A stretch of 64,000 nt of DNA from Akkermansia sp. Lineage in GTDB: Bacteria > Verrucomicrobiota > Verrucomicrobiia > Verrucomicrobiales > Akkermansiaceae. Positions 26,085 through 35,210 of this stretch are shown one piece after another. The notes beneath the pieces are model-generated. The model was not told the DNA's origin, ran no database searches, and worked only from the letters and a program-made list of their open reading frames with translations. The DNA lies in the NCBI GenBank assembly GCA_017521405.1, contig JAFXCP010000012.1:1-64000 (forward strand). The letters are read 5' to 3'. The translations under genes and the position numbers were made by a program. Numbering within the stretch: position 1 is the stretch's first letter; each line of letters begins with the position of its first letter.

Positions 26085-27062
26085 ATGCGCACCACCGATT
26101 TCGACTATATCCTGCCGGAAGAACTGATTGCCGACCGCCCCCTGCCGGAGCGTTCTGCCAGCCGCATGCTGGTGGTACACCGGGATACAGGACTTATTGA
26201 ACACCGGCACTTCTCCGACATTTTGGAATATGTGCGCCCGGGGGATCACTTTGTATTGAACGATACAAAGGTGGTTCCCGCGCGCTACTTCAGCAACGAT
26301 GGAAGCATCGAACTCGTGCGGGCGGGGCTGGCTCAGGAATTGGTATGGAAGTGCCTTGTACGCCCCGGTAAAAAAATGAAAATCGGGCGCACTGTACAGG
26401 TAGGCGATGCCACAGGAACAGTCGAATCCATAGATGATGAAGGGTACCGTTACATTCGCTGGGATAAAATGGTGGACGAGGATACCCACGGGCGCCTCGC
26501 ACTCCCCCATTACATGAATCGAGAGAGCGACCCCAGCGATAAAGAACGCTACCAAACCATTTACGCCGCCCACGAGGGTGCCATTGCCGCTCCCACGGCA
26601 GGTCTGCATTTTACCCCGAGCATCCTCCAAGCTATTCCCCACAGCTTTGTAACCCTCCATGTGGGCGTGGGCACATTCCGCCCCGTCAAGGTAGAACAAG
26701 TGGAGGACCACCACATGCACCGGGAGAGCTTTTGCATGCCGGAAGCCACTGCCGCAGCCATCGAAGCAGCACAAAGAGTCATCGCCGTGGGAACTACCAG
26801 TGTACGCGTCCTGGAAACACTGGCCACACGCCATGGGCGCCCCCTGCCCCCCGGCTGCGGAGATACAGACATCTTTATCTACCCCGGCTACGAGTACAAA
26901 GTAACAAATGCCCTGCTAACAAACTTCCACCTGCCGCAGAGTACCCTCATCATGCTCGTATGTGCCTTTGCCGGTAAAGAACTCATTATGGAGGCATACC
27001 GCCAAGCCGTGGAGCTGCGTTACCGCTTCTTCTCATACGGCGATTGTATGCTGATACTTTAA
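26085..27062 (+). CDS. queA: S-adenosylmethionine:tRNA ribosyltransferase-isomerase
   Basis: 325 residues, close to the usual ~350. It begins MRTTDFDYILPEELIA; family stretches include LNDTKVVPAR, APTAGLHFTP and LHVGVGTFRPVK. It transfers the ribosyl part of SAM onto preQ1 in tRNA to give epoxyqueuosine. It is in the gltX operon, a sensible pairing of tRNA functions. Confidence 0.97.
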   Translation: MRTTDFDYILPEELIADRPLPERSASRMLVVHRDTGLIEHRHFSDILEYVRPGDHFVLNDTKVVPARYFSNDGSIELVRAGLAQELVWKCLVRPGKKMKIGRTVQVGDATGTVESIDDEGYRYIRWDKMVDEDTHGRLALPHYMNRESDPSDKERYQTIYAAHEGAIAAPTAGLHFTPSILQAIPHSFVTLHVGVGTFRPVKVEQVEDHHMHRESFCMPEATAAAIEAAQRVIAVGTTSVRVLETLATRHGRPLPPGCGDTDIFIYPGYEYKVTNALLTNFHLPQSTLIMLVCAFAGKELIMEAYRQAVELRYRFFSYGDCMLIL

Positions 27063-27069
27063 GACCACC

Positions 27070-27879
27070 ATGCTCAACGGCATATCACAGGAGCTACTAC
27101 TGGGTGGCGGCATGTCCCTCTTGGCCGGGTTAAGCACCGGCATCGGTGCAGCAGCAGCCCTGTTTTTAAAACGCTCGGACACACGTTTCCTCACCTTTGC
27201 CTTGGGTGCCAGCGCAGGGGTAATGGTGTACATTTCCTTCATGGAACTCATGCCGGAAGCCACACACATGCTGGAGAAAAACGGGCAAGCCACATGGCCC
27301 GGCACGCTTTCATTTTTTGCAGGAATGGCCTTAGCCTGTTTGATTGACCGCTGCATCCCCGAAGATGAAAACCCACACGAGGTACGCGAAGCCGGACTGC
27401 TGCAAATGGAACACGCCCCCGGCCAGTTTTCCGGCTCCGCCGGCATCCGCCGCTCCGCACTGCTATTCACACTGGCCATCGCCATCCACAACTTTCCGGA
27501 AGGAATCGCTACAGTAGCCGCAGCCTTCGATTCCCCGGAAATTGCCACATCCGTAGCACTGGCCGTCGCCATTCATAACATTCCGGAAGGAATGGCCGTG
27601 GCTCTGCCCCTGCTGTATGGCACCGGCAACCGCCGCAAAGCCTTTGGCTGGGCCACACTTTCCGGCTTAGCAGAACCGCTGGGCGCACTGGTAGCCATGC
27701 TCATTCTGCTCCCCTTCCTGAGCCCCACACTCCTAGCCACCCTCTTTGCCGGAGTGGCGGGCATTATGGTTTACATTTCCTTTGATGAACTTTTGCCTAT
27801 GGCAGAACGCTGGGGACACCACCACCTTTCCATTTACGGAGTGGCAGCAGGTATGCTCATTATGGCACTCGTCCTGTAA
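27070..27879 (+). CDS. zupT: ZIP-family metal transporter (ZupT-like)
   Basis: 269 residues, eight predicted spans. The metal-site motifs HNFPEG (span IV) and HNIPEG (span V) are both intact, as is SFMELMPEA. It imports zinc and possibly iron or manganese across the inner membrane. It lies 7 nt after queA. Its stop is 4 nt from the convergent hemC stop, with no clear terminator between them. Confidence 0.93.
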   Translation: MLNGISQELLLGGGMSLLAGLSTGIGAAAALFLKRSDTRFLTFALGASAGVMVYISFMELMPEATHMLEKNGQATWPGTLSFFAGMALACLIDRCIPEDENPHEVREAGLLQMEHAPGQFSGSAGIRRSALLFTLAIAIHNFPEGIATVAAAFDSPEIATSVALAVAIHNIPEGMAVALPLLYGTGNRRKAFGWATLSGLAEPLGALVAMLILLPFLSPTLLATLFAGVAGIMVYISFDELLPMAERWGHHHLSIYGVAAGMLIMALVL

Positions 27880-27883
27880 AAAA

Positions 27884-28819
27884 TTACAGCTGCTGCTGCA
27901 AAACGGCGTGAGCGCGAGCCGCCACGGACTCCGGCGGCTCCCCACTCCCCCCCGCCACTTGCACGCGAAGGCAATCTCCCGGGCGGCGGTAATACACCAC
28001 AGATAAGGAAATCCCGCCCTCCGGGGTACAAAGAGCATAGCCCCCAACAGGCACCGAACAATCCGCCTGCAACAAACGCAAAAACTCCCGCTCACACCGA
28101 ATGCAAAGCGAGGTCGGCACATCATTTACCGCCGAAACCAAAGCACATGCCTCGGCATCATCCCGGCGCGTTTCCAGCGCAATGGCACCCTGCCCCAAAG
28201 CTGGCGCAAATTCATCCGGAGACAGGATTTCCACCCCTAGGCGACAGCCATCCACCACGATTTCCTCACGACCATATCCCAAACGATTCAATCCGGCACG
28301 AGCCAACAGCGTACCCTGCACCTCCGGGTTTTCCACCAGCTTCCGCAAACGTGTAGCCACATTCCCACGCACCGGCACCGTATCCACAAGCCCCTGCCAG
28401 CGGCTATGCACCAAATGCATACGGCGTACACTCCCCGTAGCCACAGTAGCACCGGCAGCCCACTCCACCCCCGGCTTGTACACCAGAGCATCCCGAATAT
28501 CCTCCCGGGGCAATACGGCGGCCAAGCAAAAACGAGCATCCAGCACCCCCGGCATATCCTTTAAACTATGCACGGCGCAATCAATCTCTCCCGCAGCAAG
28601 GGCCTCCTCAATCGTTGCGATGAATACCCCCTTATCCCCGGTTCCCGTGGCAGCATTAACCTGATGCAGCGGAATATCCGTACGTTGGTCCCCCGGTGTG
28701 GAAATCACAATATATTCACACTGCAAGCCGGGATGCACCTGCTGCAAAGCTGCTATGGCCAAACGGGTTTGAGCCAAAGCCAGCTCACTGCCACGTGTAC
28801 CGATTCGGAGAGTCCTCAT
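27884..28819 (-). CDS. hemC: Porphobilinogen deaminase
   Basis: 311 residues. It begins MRTLRIGTRGSELALAQ; HSLKDMP, RGNVATRLRKL and the dipyrromethane-cofactor cysteine in LQADCSVPVGG (Cys254) are all seen. It joins four porphobilinogens into hydroxymethylbilane for tetrapyrrole synthesis. No other hem gene is in the window. The transcript is predicted leaderless. Confidence 0.97.
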   Translation of the reverse strand: MRTLRIGTRGSELALAQTRLAIAALQQVHPGLQCEYIVISTPGDQRTDIPLHQVNAATGTGDKGVFIATIEEALAAGEIDCAVHSLKDMPGVLDARFCLAAVLPREDIRDALVYKPGVEWAAGATVATGSVRRMHLVHSRWQGLVDTVPVRGNVATRLRKLVENPEVQGTLLARAGLNRLGYGREEIVVDGCRLGVEILSPDEFAPALGQGAIALETRRDDAEACALVSAVNDVPTSLCIRCEREFLRLLQADCSVPVGGYALCTPEGGISLSVVYYRRPGDCLRVQVAGGSGEPPESVAARAHAVLQQQL

Positions 28820-28825
28820 GCAGGG

Positions 28826-28854
28826 ATTCTATCGCAGCCCCTCCCGGCGTGCAA
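28826..28854 (-). promoter_or_regulatory. Promoter of hemC, leaderless
   Basis: Minus strand TTGCAC (28854-28849), 17-bp spacer, TAGAAT (28831-28826), 6 nt to the ATG at 28819. Confidence 0.72.
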
Positions 28855-28873
28855 GGGCGAATTGCGGCAACAC

Positions 28874-29185
28874 TCACCGCCGATGGCGATGATGCCCCGA
28901 ATGCGGACCTTGCGGTCTATGCCCCCCCCTGTGATGGCGGCGCGGAGGAGGCGGAACCGGGGGATGGCAATGGTGCCGATGCCGATGGACATAGGGCGGG
29001 CACGGATAGGCACAGCGCGGCGAACACACGGGAACAGGCGGAGGAGGAGGCGGTAAAACTTGCGGGCACACCGGCACCACAGGAACAGGTGGCGGCAAGG
29101 GAACTCCCACGCCCACATTCAGTACCACATCCGCATATACGATTCCGGCACCATATAACAGCAAACTACACCATATTGCTCTCAT
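28874..29185 (-). CDS. Small secreted Pro/His/Arg-rich protein, unknown
   Basis: 103 residues. A short signal-like N-terminus (MRAIWCSLLLYGAGIVYA) is followed by a Pro-rich stretch, four or five Cys, and a C-terminal third of His, Arg, Pro and Gly. The opposite strand is also open over much of this stretch, but lacks a plausible protein. Metal binding by the His cluster is possible, not shown. No family recognised; the low complexity lowers confidence that it is a gene. Confidence 0.5.
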   Translation of the reverse strand: MRAIWCSLLLYGAGIVYADVVLNVGVGVPLPPPVPVVPVCPQVLPPPPPPVPVCSPRCAYPCPPYVHRHRHHCHPPVPPPPRRHHRGGHRPQGPHSGHHRHRR

Positions 29186-29252
29186 GCAAATATAGGCGCA
29201 TCACATGCCCGTTTTTATTCGAGCCGCAGCCCGGGGAAGGCACAGTTTGGCG

Positions 29253-29281
29253 TTGACTTGGCAGTATAGGGGTGGTACGCT
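29253..29281 (+). promoter_or_regulatory. Promoter of nadA, leaderless
   Basis: TTGACT (29253-29258), 17-bp spacer, TACGCT (29276-29281), 6 nt to the ATG at 29288. Confidence 0.68.
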
Positions 29282-29287
29282 CACTCC

Positions 29288-30223
29288 ATGTCCAACAACG
29301 CAGGCCTGAAAGAGCAAATTCTGCAACTTAAGAAAGAACGCAACGCCATCATTCTGGCGCATAGTTACCAGCGGCCGGAAATTCAGGATATTGCCGACTT
29401 TGTGGGGGACTCTCTGGCCTTGGCCCGCAAAGCTCAGGAGGCAGAATGCGATACCATCGTTTTCTGCGGTGTGCATTTTATGGCAGAAACAGCCTGCATT
29501 CTCAACCCCACGCGCAAAGTACTGCTCCCGGATTTAAATGCAGCCTGCTCGCTGGAAGCTTCCTGCCCGGCGGAGGAGTTAGCCGATTTCCTGCAAAAAA
29601 ACAGGGACAAGAATTACTACGTGGTGGCTTATGTAAACTGCTCCATTGGAGTAAAGGCTCTGGCAGACGTGATAGTAACCAGTGGTAACTCCCAACGCAT
29701 TATTGAAACAGCACCTACGAATCGCCCCATCCTCTTTGTGCCAGATCGTAACCTTGGGGCATGGACGGCCGCCCGCACCGGGCGGGAAATGGTACTCTGG
29801 AATGGAGCCTGCCATGTTCACGAACGCTTTACGAGGGACCAAATTCTGGCCATGAAGGAAAAATACCCGCAAGCAGCCGTTGTGTGCCACCCCGAGTGCC
29901 AAGAACCCATCCGTCTGCTGGCCGACCACATTTGCTCCACGGAAAAGATGATTCCCTACTGCCGAGAAAGTGCCGGCAATAGCTTCATCATCGTCACGGA
30001 AACAGGCATTCTGCACCGCCTCCGAAAGCTGGTTCCCGGCAAGGAATTCATTCCCGTCACCATGGGCCAATGCTCCTGTGCAGAATGCGAATACATGAAG
30101 CTCAACACCTTGGAAAAACTCCGCAACTGTCTGCGGGATATGCAGCCCGAAGTAAAGGTGGAAGCATCCCTGCGGCAGAAAGCGGAAAAGCCCCTACTGC
30201 GCATGCTGGAGCTTTCCCTTTGA
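29288..30223 (+). CDS. nadA: Quinolinate synthase A
   Basis: 311 residues. The three conserved Fe-S cysteines are seen in NAACSLEA (Cys87), CHPEC (Cys204) and CAECEYMKLN (Cys267), along with VAYVNCS and HPECQEP. It condenses iminoaspartate with dihydroxyacetone phosphate to quinolinate for NAD synthesis, using a [4Fe-4S] cluster. nadB and nadC are not in the window. Confidence 0.97.
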   Translation: MSNNAGLKEQILQLKKERNAIILAHSYQRPEIQDIADFVGDSLALARKAQEAECDTIVFCGVHFMAETACILNPTRKVLLPDLNAACSLEASCPAEELADFLQKNRDKNYYVVAYVNCSIGVKALADVIVTSGNSQRIIETAPTNRPILFVPDRNLGAWTAARTGREMVLWNGACHVHERFTRDQILAMKEKYPQAAVVCHPECQEPIRLLADHICSTEKMIPYCRESAGNSFIIVTETGILHRLRKLVPGKEFIPVTMGQCSCAECEYMKLNTLEKLRNCLRDMQPEVKVEASLRQKAEKPLLRMLELSL

Positions 30224-30262
30224 GATGTAAAGGAGTAAGCATTCCGCCCCCCTCCCGAATCC

Positions 30263-31261
30263 ATGAATCTTGCTCCCCATATTCTGGCTCACGGCAACTG
30301 GATTTCCACAGAGGAATTCATGGAGCTGGCTCTGTACGATGATTTGGGCGGGTATTACAACAGCAATATCACAAATATCGGCTTCCGGGGGGATTTCTCC
30401 ACCACCGCCACCATGAGCGACCTGCTTGCCCGCAGGCTTGTGCAACAGTGGAAACAAGCCTGCGATGCCGCAGGCTGCCGCCTTCCCTTTATCGAAATTG
30501 GCGGAGGCAATGGCGACCTCGCCATGGGCATTGCGCGTACTCTGGGCTTCTTCGGCCGCATGCAAGCACGCTACTACATGGTGGACCGCGCTCGCGCACT
30601 GCGCTCCTTACAACAAATGGTAGGAGGAAATTTTGTGCGTGTGTACCCGGAAATGGAAGCCGCATTGAAGCATGCCCGAGGACGCGCCTTCATCTTCTGC
30701 AATGAACTGCCGGATGCCTTCCCGGCTCGCCAGTTTGTGTACCAGAAGCAAGAATGGCTAGAACTGGGCTTCGCGGTGGAAGAGGGGCGAATTATCCGCG
30801 CAGCGGCTCGGCGCCCCCTTCCGGCTTCCTCTGCCTTTACCCGCTGGGCCAAAGAAGGGCAAATTATCGAAGTACACGAGAGCTACCACAAATGGTATGC
30901 CAACTGGCAACAACACTGGCACTGCGGCTGCTTTGTGACCATCGACTACGGAGAACTCAATGAAACGCTCTACCACCGCCGCCCTCAAGGCACCCTGCGG
31001 GGATACAAAGCGCACCAGCTCCTCTCTGTGGAGGAGTTACCCGCACTAGCCGGGCATTGCGATATTACCGCCGATGTCAACTTTACGGACTTGCAGGAAT
31101 TAGCCAAGCGCTGCGTGGGGGATGTTATCCAATATACCAGCCAGCACGATTACCTGAAAGCTCTGGCAGACCCCGCCTCTGCGGCGGACAGACACCTCAT
31201 CGCCGTCCCCGGAGCCGGAGACCACTTCAACGTTCTCATCCAGCAACGCTTTGATGCCTGA
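30263..31261 (+). CDS. SAM-dependent methyltransferase, MidA/NDUFAF7-like
   Basis: 332 residues. Segments typical of the COG1565 family are GDFSTTATMSDLLARRL near the N-terminus, a SAM-binding IEIGGGNGDLA motif (usually EIGAGxG), NELPDAFP, and VTIDYGELN. The mitochondrial member NDUFAF7 methylates an arginine of complex I; bacterial targets are not established. It lies 39 nt after nadA, probably on its transcript. Confidence 0.82.
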   Translation: MNLAPHILAHGNWISTEEFMELALYDDLGGYYNSNITNIGFRGDFSTTATMSDLLARRLVQQWKQACDAAGCRLPFIEIGGGNGDLAMGIARTLGFFGRMQARYYMVDRARALRSLQQMVGGNFVRVYPEMEAALKHARGRAFIFCNELPDAFPARQFVYQKQEWLELGFAVEEGRIIRAAARRPLPASSAFTRWAKEGQIIEVHESYHKWYANWQQHWHCGCFVTIDYGELNETLYHRRPQGTLRGYKAHQLLSVEELPALAGHCDITADVNFTDLQELAKRCVGDVIQYTSQHDYLKALADPASAADRHLIAVPGAGDHFNVLIQQRFDA

Positions 31262-31266
31262 AAGGC

Positions 31267-31470
31267 TCAATCTGAGAAGTACGCGCTGCGGTAATCACCA
31301 TTCTTGGCATCCACCTCTTCAGTGGCTTCCTCTTGGTGCCAAGCCACAATTTTGCGGAAATGGGCAAACAAGAAACCGCAGCCGCAGATAACACTATGGC
31401 AACACACAAAGACTTGAATAGAGAACGGATAGCTGTCATCGCCAAAACCTCGGGGGTACACATGACACAT
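31267..31470 (-). CDS. Possible small membrane protein, unknown
   Basis: 67 residues, MCHVYPRGFG, then a hydrophobic Cys-rich span (FSIQVFVCCHSVICGCGFLF) and a charged tail ending YRSAYFSD. GGAG lies 3 nt before the ATG, and the codon choices resemble neighbouring genes. A different minus-strand frame here gives a signal-peptide-like start (MTAIRSLFK) that then loses coding character, so either this small protein or a frameshifted remnant is possible. Otherwise the 31262-31597 gap holds only the purE promoter. Confidence 0.4.
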   Translation of the reverse strand: MCHVYPRGFGDDSYPFSIQVFVCCHSVICGCGFLFAHFRKIVAWHQEEATEEVDAKNGDYRSAYFSD

Positions 31471-31558
31471 AAACTCCACATTTCCAAGCACAAAAACAAT
31501 TCTTAAATGTTTAACCCTGTTCCGCTGTATTGATACCCTGCGGAAACATGCTTTTTGC

Positions 31559-31587
31559 TTGCCTGCCTGCCCCCCACATGCTACACT
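31559..31587 (+). promoter_or_regulatory. Promoter of the purE-pyrB operon, very short leader
   Basis: TTGCCT (31559-31564), 17-bp spacer, TACACT (31582-31587), 10 nt to the ATG at 31598. Confidence 0.65.
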
Positions 31588-31597
31588 ATGCGGTAGC

Positions 31598-32005
31598 ATG
31601 AAAGTTATCACCATCTACGGCAGCAAGAGCGACCTTCCCTTCATGGAACCGGCACGCACATACTTCCAAGAACAAAACGTGGAACACGAGGAAGTTATCT
31701 ACTCCGCGCACCGAGATTTACCCGCCCTCATCTCTTATTTGGAAGAACTTGAGAAGAGCAACACCAAAGCTGTACTTCTTTGCGTAGCAGGGCTTTCTGC
31801 TGCGCTCCCCGGGGTGGTAGTGATGAATACTAAGCTGCCTGTTATCGGGGTTCCTGTTCCCTGTGGTCCGCTCAATGGGGTGGATGCGCTTCTGGCCATT
31901 TCCCAGCTGCCGGGTGGAGTACCGGCCACCACGGTGGGGCTGCACAAAAAAACCCCGATTAATGCAGCCATGGCGGCACACCGCATTATCCAGCTGGCAG
32001 AATAA
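31598..32005 (+). CDS. purE: N5-carboxyaminoimidazole ribonucleotide mutase (PurE family)
   Basis: 135 residues, slightly short for PurE. The substrate-binding GSKSDLPFME, SAHRDLP, LCVAGLSAALPGVV and PVIGVPVPCGPLNGVDALL segments follow the PurE order. The usual AGGAAHLPG reads AGLSAALPG, so the His of that motif is absent, which leaves class and activity less certain. It would move CO2 within the imidazole intermediate of purine synthesis. It heads an operon otherwise devoted to pyrimidine and glycan genes. Confidence 0.85.
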   Translation: MKVITIYGSKSDLPFMEPARTYFQEQNVEHEEVIYSAHRDLPALISYLEELEKSNTKAVLLCVAGLSAALPGVVVMNTKLPVIGVPVPCGPLNGVDALLAISQLPGGVPATTVGLHKKTPINAAMAAHRIIQLAE

Positions 32006-32041
32006 CCCGCCTCACAGCGTTTGAATTCCTCCCTCTCTTCC

Positions 32042-32965
32042 ATGAACACCCCCAAAGATTTACTGACCATTGAAGCCCTGAGCGATGAGGATATCCACAG
32101 CATTCTGGACCGCACCGCCGAGATGAAGGCCATCTTTACGGGCAGACAAAACAGTAATGTGCTGGCAGGACGTTCCGTACTAACCCTCTTTTACGAGCCC
32201 AGCACCCGCACTCGTTCCTCCTTCGAATTAGCGGCGCGAAAACTCAGTGCCGATGTGACCACCTTCTCCGTAGCCACGTCCTCCGTGGTAAAAGGAGAAA
32301 GCGTACACGATACTATTGATACGCTTATGAGCATGCACATGGATTACATCATTGTGCGCCATAAGAACAGCGGCATCCCCGGAGTTATTGCCAAGCACTG
32401 CAAGGCTTCCGTTATCAACGCCGGGGATGGGGCACACGCACACCCCAGCCAAGCATTCTTGGACGCCTTTACCCTGCGGGAAAAATTCGATTCCTTGGCG
32501 GGCAAACGCATCGTCATCGTAGGGGATATCCTGCACAGCCGTGTAGCGCGTTCCACCAGCTTGATGATGCAAAGGCTGGGAGCAAGCGTGGCCTATATGG
32601 GGCCGGGCTCTCTGGTTCCCACCACGGCGCACACCGGCATTCCCCGTTTCACGGATTGGGACACAGTGTTTGAGTGGCACCCGGACGTTGTGTACCTGCT
32701 ACGTGTGCAAAACGAACGCATGGATTCCCCCTTCTTCCCTGCGGCGGATTACCACCAAGCCTTCGGCGTAACGGAAGAGCGGCTTCTCCGTCTGGATGCC
32801 ATGGATGCTTGCATTATGCACCCCGGTCCCGTAAACCGTGGAGTAGAGCTTTGCGATGCTGCCATGGACTACCGTAACAACCTCGTATGCAACCAAGTGG
32901 AAAACGGTGTTGCCGCCCGCATGAGCATCCTTTCCTATCTCCATCCCTCCACACTGTCGTTATGA
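32042..32965 (+). CDS. pyrB: Aspartate carbamoyltransferase catalytic chain
   Basis: 307 residues. The carbamoyl-phosphate motif FYEPSTRTRSSFE, GAHAHPSQA, and the C-terminal MHPGPVNRGVE are intact. It commits aspartate to pyrimidine synthesis. No regulatory pyrI is adjacent. Instead its stop overlaps by 4 nt (ATGA) a dihydroorotase-like gene that lacks catalytic residues, as in class A aspartate carbamoyltransferase complexes. Confidence 0.97.
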   Translation: MNTPKDLLTIEALSDEDIHSILDRTAEMKAIFTGRQNSNVLAGRSVLTLFYEPSTRTRSSFELAARKLSADVTTFSVATSSVVKGESVHDTIDTLMSMHMDYIIVRHKNSGIPGVIAKHCKASVINAGDGAHAHPSQAFLDAFTLREKFDSLAGKRIVIVGDILHSRVARSTSLMMQRLGASVAYMGPGSLVPTTAHTGIPRFTDWDTVFEWHPDVVYLLRVQNERMDSPFFPAADYHQAFGVTEERLLRLDAMDACIMHPGPVNRGVELCDAAMDYRNNLVCNQVENGVAARMSILSYLHPSTLSL

Positions 32966-34251
32966 CCAGCACCTACATTTTGAATGCCACATGGGCTCCC
33001 ACCGGGGAGGTGTTTGATTTGAGGCTTACCCCGGGCAGCAGCCACTGCGTGGCTGAGCTGGGCGGCATCACTATCCGGGACGCTAAAGTATACCCCTCCG
33101 GCAAGATGTCCATTCCCACCGGGGCAACCCGTGTGATTGATGCCACGGGCAAACTCTTCCTCCCCGCCTTGTTCGATATGCACGCCAAGGTGGAAATTGC
33201 CGGCCGCAGCAAGCGCGAATCCGTAAGCCGCACCGGGCAGGCAGCCATTCAAGGCGGCGTGTGGGGTATGCTCGTCATGCCTACGGCGGGATTTGTCTTC
33301 GACAATGCAGCCACGCTCGACAGCTTCCAAGATGCTGTTTCGCAACGCTCTGCGGCAGAGATGTTCCCGGCAGGATGCATCTCTCTGGGCATGGAGGGCA
33401 CGCAGCAGGCCCCTTACAACACCTTGGCCGCGCGCGGAGTCTCTATTCTGAGCGATGGCGGAGCGCCCCCTACCGACCTCCTCATGCTGCACAGAGCCAT
33501 GAAGTATGCAGCAGAACTGGGACTCACCTTTGCTATTCGCGGGGATGTGCCGGCTCTTTCTGCAGGCACCTGCATCCATCCCGGTACAACGGCCTACAAA
33601 CTCGGTCTGCGCTCCACCCCACCCTGTGCGGAAGAAATCGGCATAGAAACCATCATCCGCTTAGCACAGGACGCCGGGGCTGCGCTGCACATCCAAACCG
33701 TCAGCACCGCCAAGGGAGTGGAAAGCATCCGCAGAGCGAAAGCCGCCGGCTGCCGCATCACAGCAGAAGTTGCCTTGCACCACCTTATCTATACCCACGA
33801 GAACATAGGTGATTATGACACCAACTTTAAAACCGTCCCCCCGCTGCGTGAACAAGCAGATGCAGACGCCCTGCTGGCCGGCCTGAAGGATGGCACCATC
33901 GATTGCATCGTTTCCGACCACACCCCATGCCCGCCTTTTGATAAGAAGCAGGATTTCTCCACAGCTCCGCAGGGGATGACGGCTTTGGACTACTTCCTCC
34001 CCCAGTTGTACAGCAAGCTGGTAGCCACCGGGAAACTCACTTGGGAAGAATTGGTACGTACCTGTTGCCTAAATCCCTGCCGTATTGCCGGGCCGGAGAT
34101 AGACGAGGAAGAGCCGGATGGCATCCCCCTGCTCTTATTCGACCCCCAAACCACCGGAACTATCTCCGCAGCCTCTCTTCCCAGCGGCACAATTAACACG
34201 CCTCTTCTTGGGCAAACTATTTGTGGTACGGTTACACTTCCCCTTCAATAA
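32962..34251 (+). CDS. pyrC': Dihydroorotase-like protein, probably non-catalytic (PyrC')
   Basis: 429 residues of the amidohydrolase family, clearly dihydroorotase by order (MPTAG, EVALHHLIY, VSDHTPC). Key positions have changed: the metal motif HxHxR reads HAKVE, the substrate Asn of MPNT is Thr, and HVST reads TVST. Only some metal ligands remain (EVALHHL, SDH). In Pseudomonas such a PyrC' is inactive and holds PyrB in a dodecamer; the ATGA overlap with pyrB suggests the same role here. A true dihydroorotase should lie elsewhere in the genome. Confidence 0.88.
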   Translation: MTSTYILNATWAPTGEVFDLRLTPGSSHCVAELGGITIRDAKVYPSGKMSIPTGATRVIDATGKLFLPALFDMHAKVEIAGRSKRESVSRTGQAAIQGGVWGMLVMPTAGFVFDNAATLDSFQDAVSQRSAAEMFPAGCISLGMEGTQQAPYNTLAARGVSILSDGGAPPTDLLMLHRAMKYAAELGLTFAIRGDVPALSAGTCIHPGTTAYKLGLRSTPPCAEEIGIETIIRLAQDAGAALHIQTVSTAKGVESIRRAKAAGCRITAEVALHHLIYTHENIGDYDTNFKTVPPLREQADADALLAGLKDGTIDCIVSDHTPCPPFDKKQDFSTAPQGMTALDYFLPQLYSKLVATGKLTWEELVRTCCLNPCRIAGPEIDEEEPDGIPLLLFDPQTTGTISAASLPSGTINTPLLGQTICGTVTLPLQ

Positions 34252-34271
34252 ATCCCCCTTTATCTGCACCC

Positions 34272-35210
34272 ATGGTTATCTACATTATCAGTGATGGTAA
34301 AAACGGACATCTCTCTCAGACGAGAGGCTTGGCCTACGCCATTGAGGAACAGCTTGCCCAAAAACATCCCGGTAAAGAGTTCCGTTGCCACGAGCTGAAC
34401 ATCTCCTCCCTCGGGTGGTTTTCCAAGCTCTTTTACAAAGGTGAATCCGGGCTTCCCCGGCCGGATTTAGTGCTTTGTGCAGGCCATAGCACCCATTTGG
34501 CAGCACTGAGCGTAGCCCGGCATTATGCCTGTCCCTGCATGGTCTGCATGCGCCCCAGCCTACCGGCCGGTATGTTTGACTTATGCATTACCCCCCGGCA
34601 TGATCTTCCCGATGGCTTCCTAGGGAACGCCAAAATTTTCCCCACTAATGGGGCAATTAACGGCATTCACCCCCAACCGGATGTCCCCAAGACCGAAACG
34701 CTCATCCTCATCGGTGGTCCCAGCAAAAGTTACAAGTGGGATGAGGAGGAAGTGCTAACCCAACTTTCCAGCATTACCAGTGTCTCCACCACCCCCATGG
34801 TGCTGACCACTTCCCGCCGAACCCCGGCGGATTTTGTAGCAGATGTCAGCAAAGCCTGCCCGAGCATCCGTGTAGTGCCTGTGGAGGAAACCGCCCCCGG
34901 CTGGGTGGCCGAGCATCTTTCCAAAGCGAAAGAAGTGTGGGTAACGCAGGACAGCGTTTCCATGGTATACGAGGCGCTTTCTAGCGGTGCACCCGTGGGC
35001 ATTCTGGAAATGCCCCCCAAGGAAGGCCCCCACAAGCCGGATTCCTCCCGCATTGCGCGAGGGCTCAACATGCTTATCAGCGACGGAAGCGTGTGCCGGT
35101 TTACTGAATGGGCCAAGACGCATACCATACCCCAAGCCAAGGAGCCCCTCAACGAAGCCGCCCGGGCTGCCGCCTACATTCTGGAACACTTCCCCAAATT
35201 ACTGTCATGA
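34272..35210 (+). CDS. ELM1/GtrOC1-like putative glycosyltransferase
   Basis: 312 residues. Start MVIYIISDGKNGH; segments PDLVLCAGHSTHL, CITPRHD, LIGGPSKSYKWDEE and VTQDSVSMVYEALSSGAPVG match the mitochondrial fission ELM1-like family (DUF1022), whose fold resembles GT-B glycosyltransferases. Bacterial members sit beside LPS or capsule genes. Here it starts 20 nt after the PyrC' gene and overlaps the next glycosyltransferase by 4 nt, so a role in surface glycans is inferred. Confidence 0.82.
   Translation: MVIYIISDGKNGHLSQTRGLAYAIEEQLAQKHPGKEFRCHELNISSLGWFSKLFYKGESGLPRPDLVLCAGHSTHLAALSVARHYACPCMVCMRPSLPAGMFDLCITPRHDLPDGFLGNAKIFPTNGAINGIHPQPDVPKTETLILIGGPSKSYKWDEEEVLTQLSSITSVSTTPMVLTTSRRTPADFVADVSKACPSIRVVPVEETAPGWVAEHLSKAKEVWVTQDSVSMVYEALSSGAPVGILEMPPKEGPHKPDSSRIARGLNMLISDGSVCRFTEWAKTHTIPQAKEPLNEAARAAAYILEHFPKLLS

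Noticed and set aside
24516-26834. A 772-codon open frame on the minus strand across gltX and queA
   Set aside because: It lies opposite two certain genes in phase with their codons, is rich in His and Gly as antisense frames are, and has no recognisable domain.
28696-29256. A plus-strand frame of 186 codons before nadA
   Set aside because: It overlaps the hemC start region and the Pro/His-rich gene, and its sequence is low-complexity with no domain or start signal.
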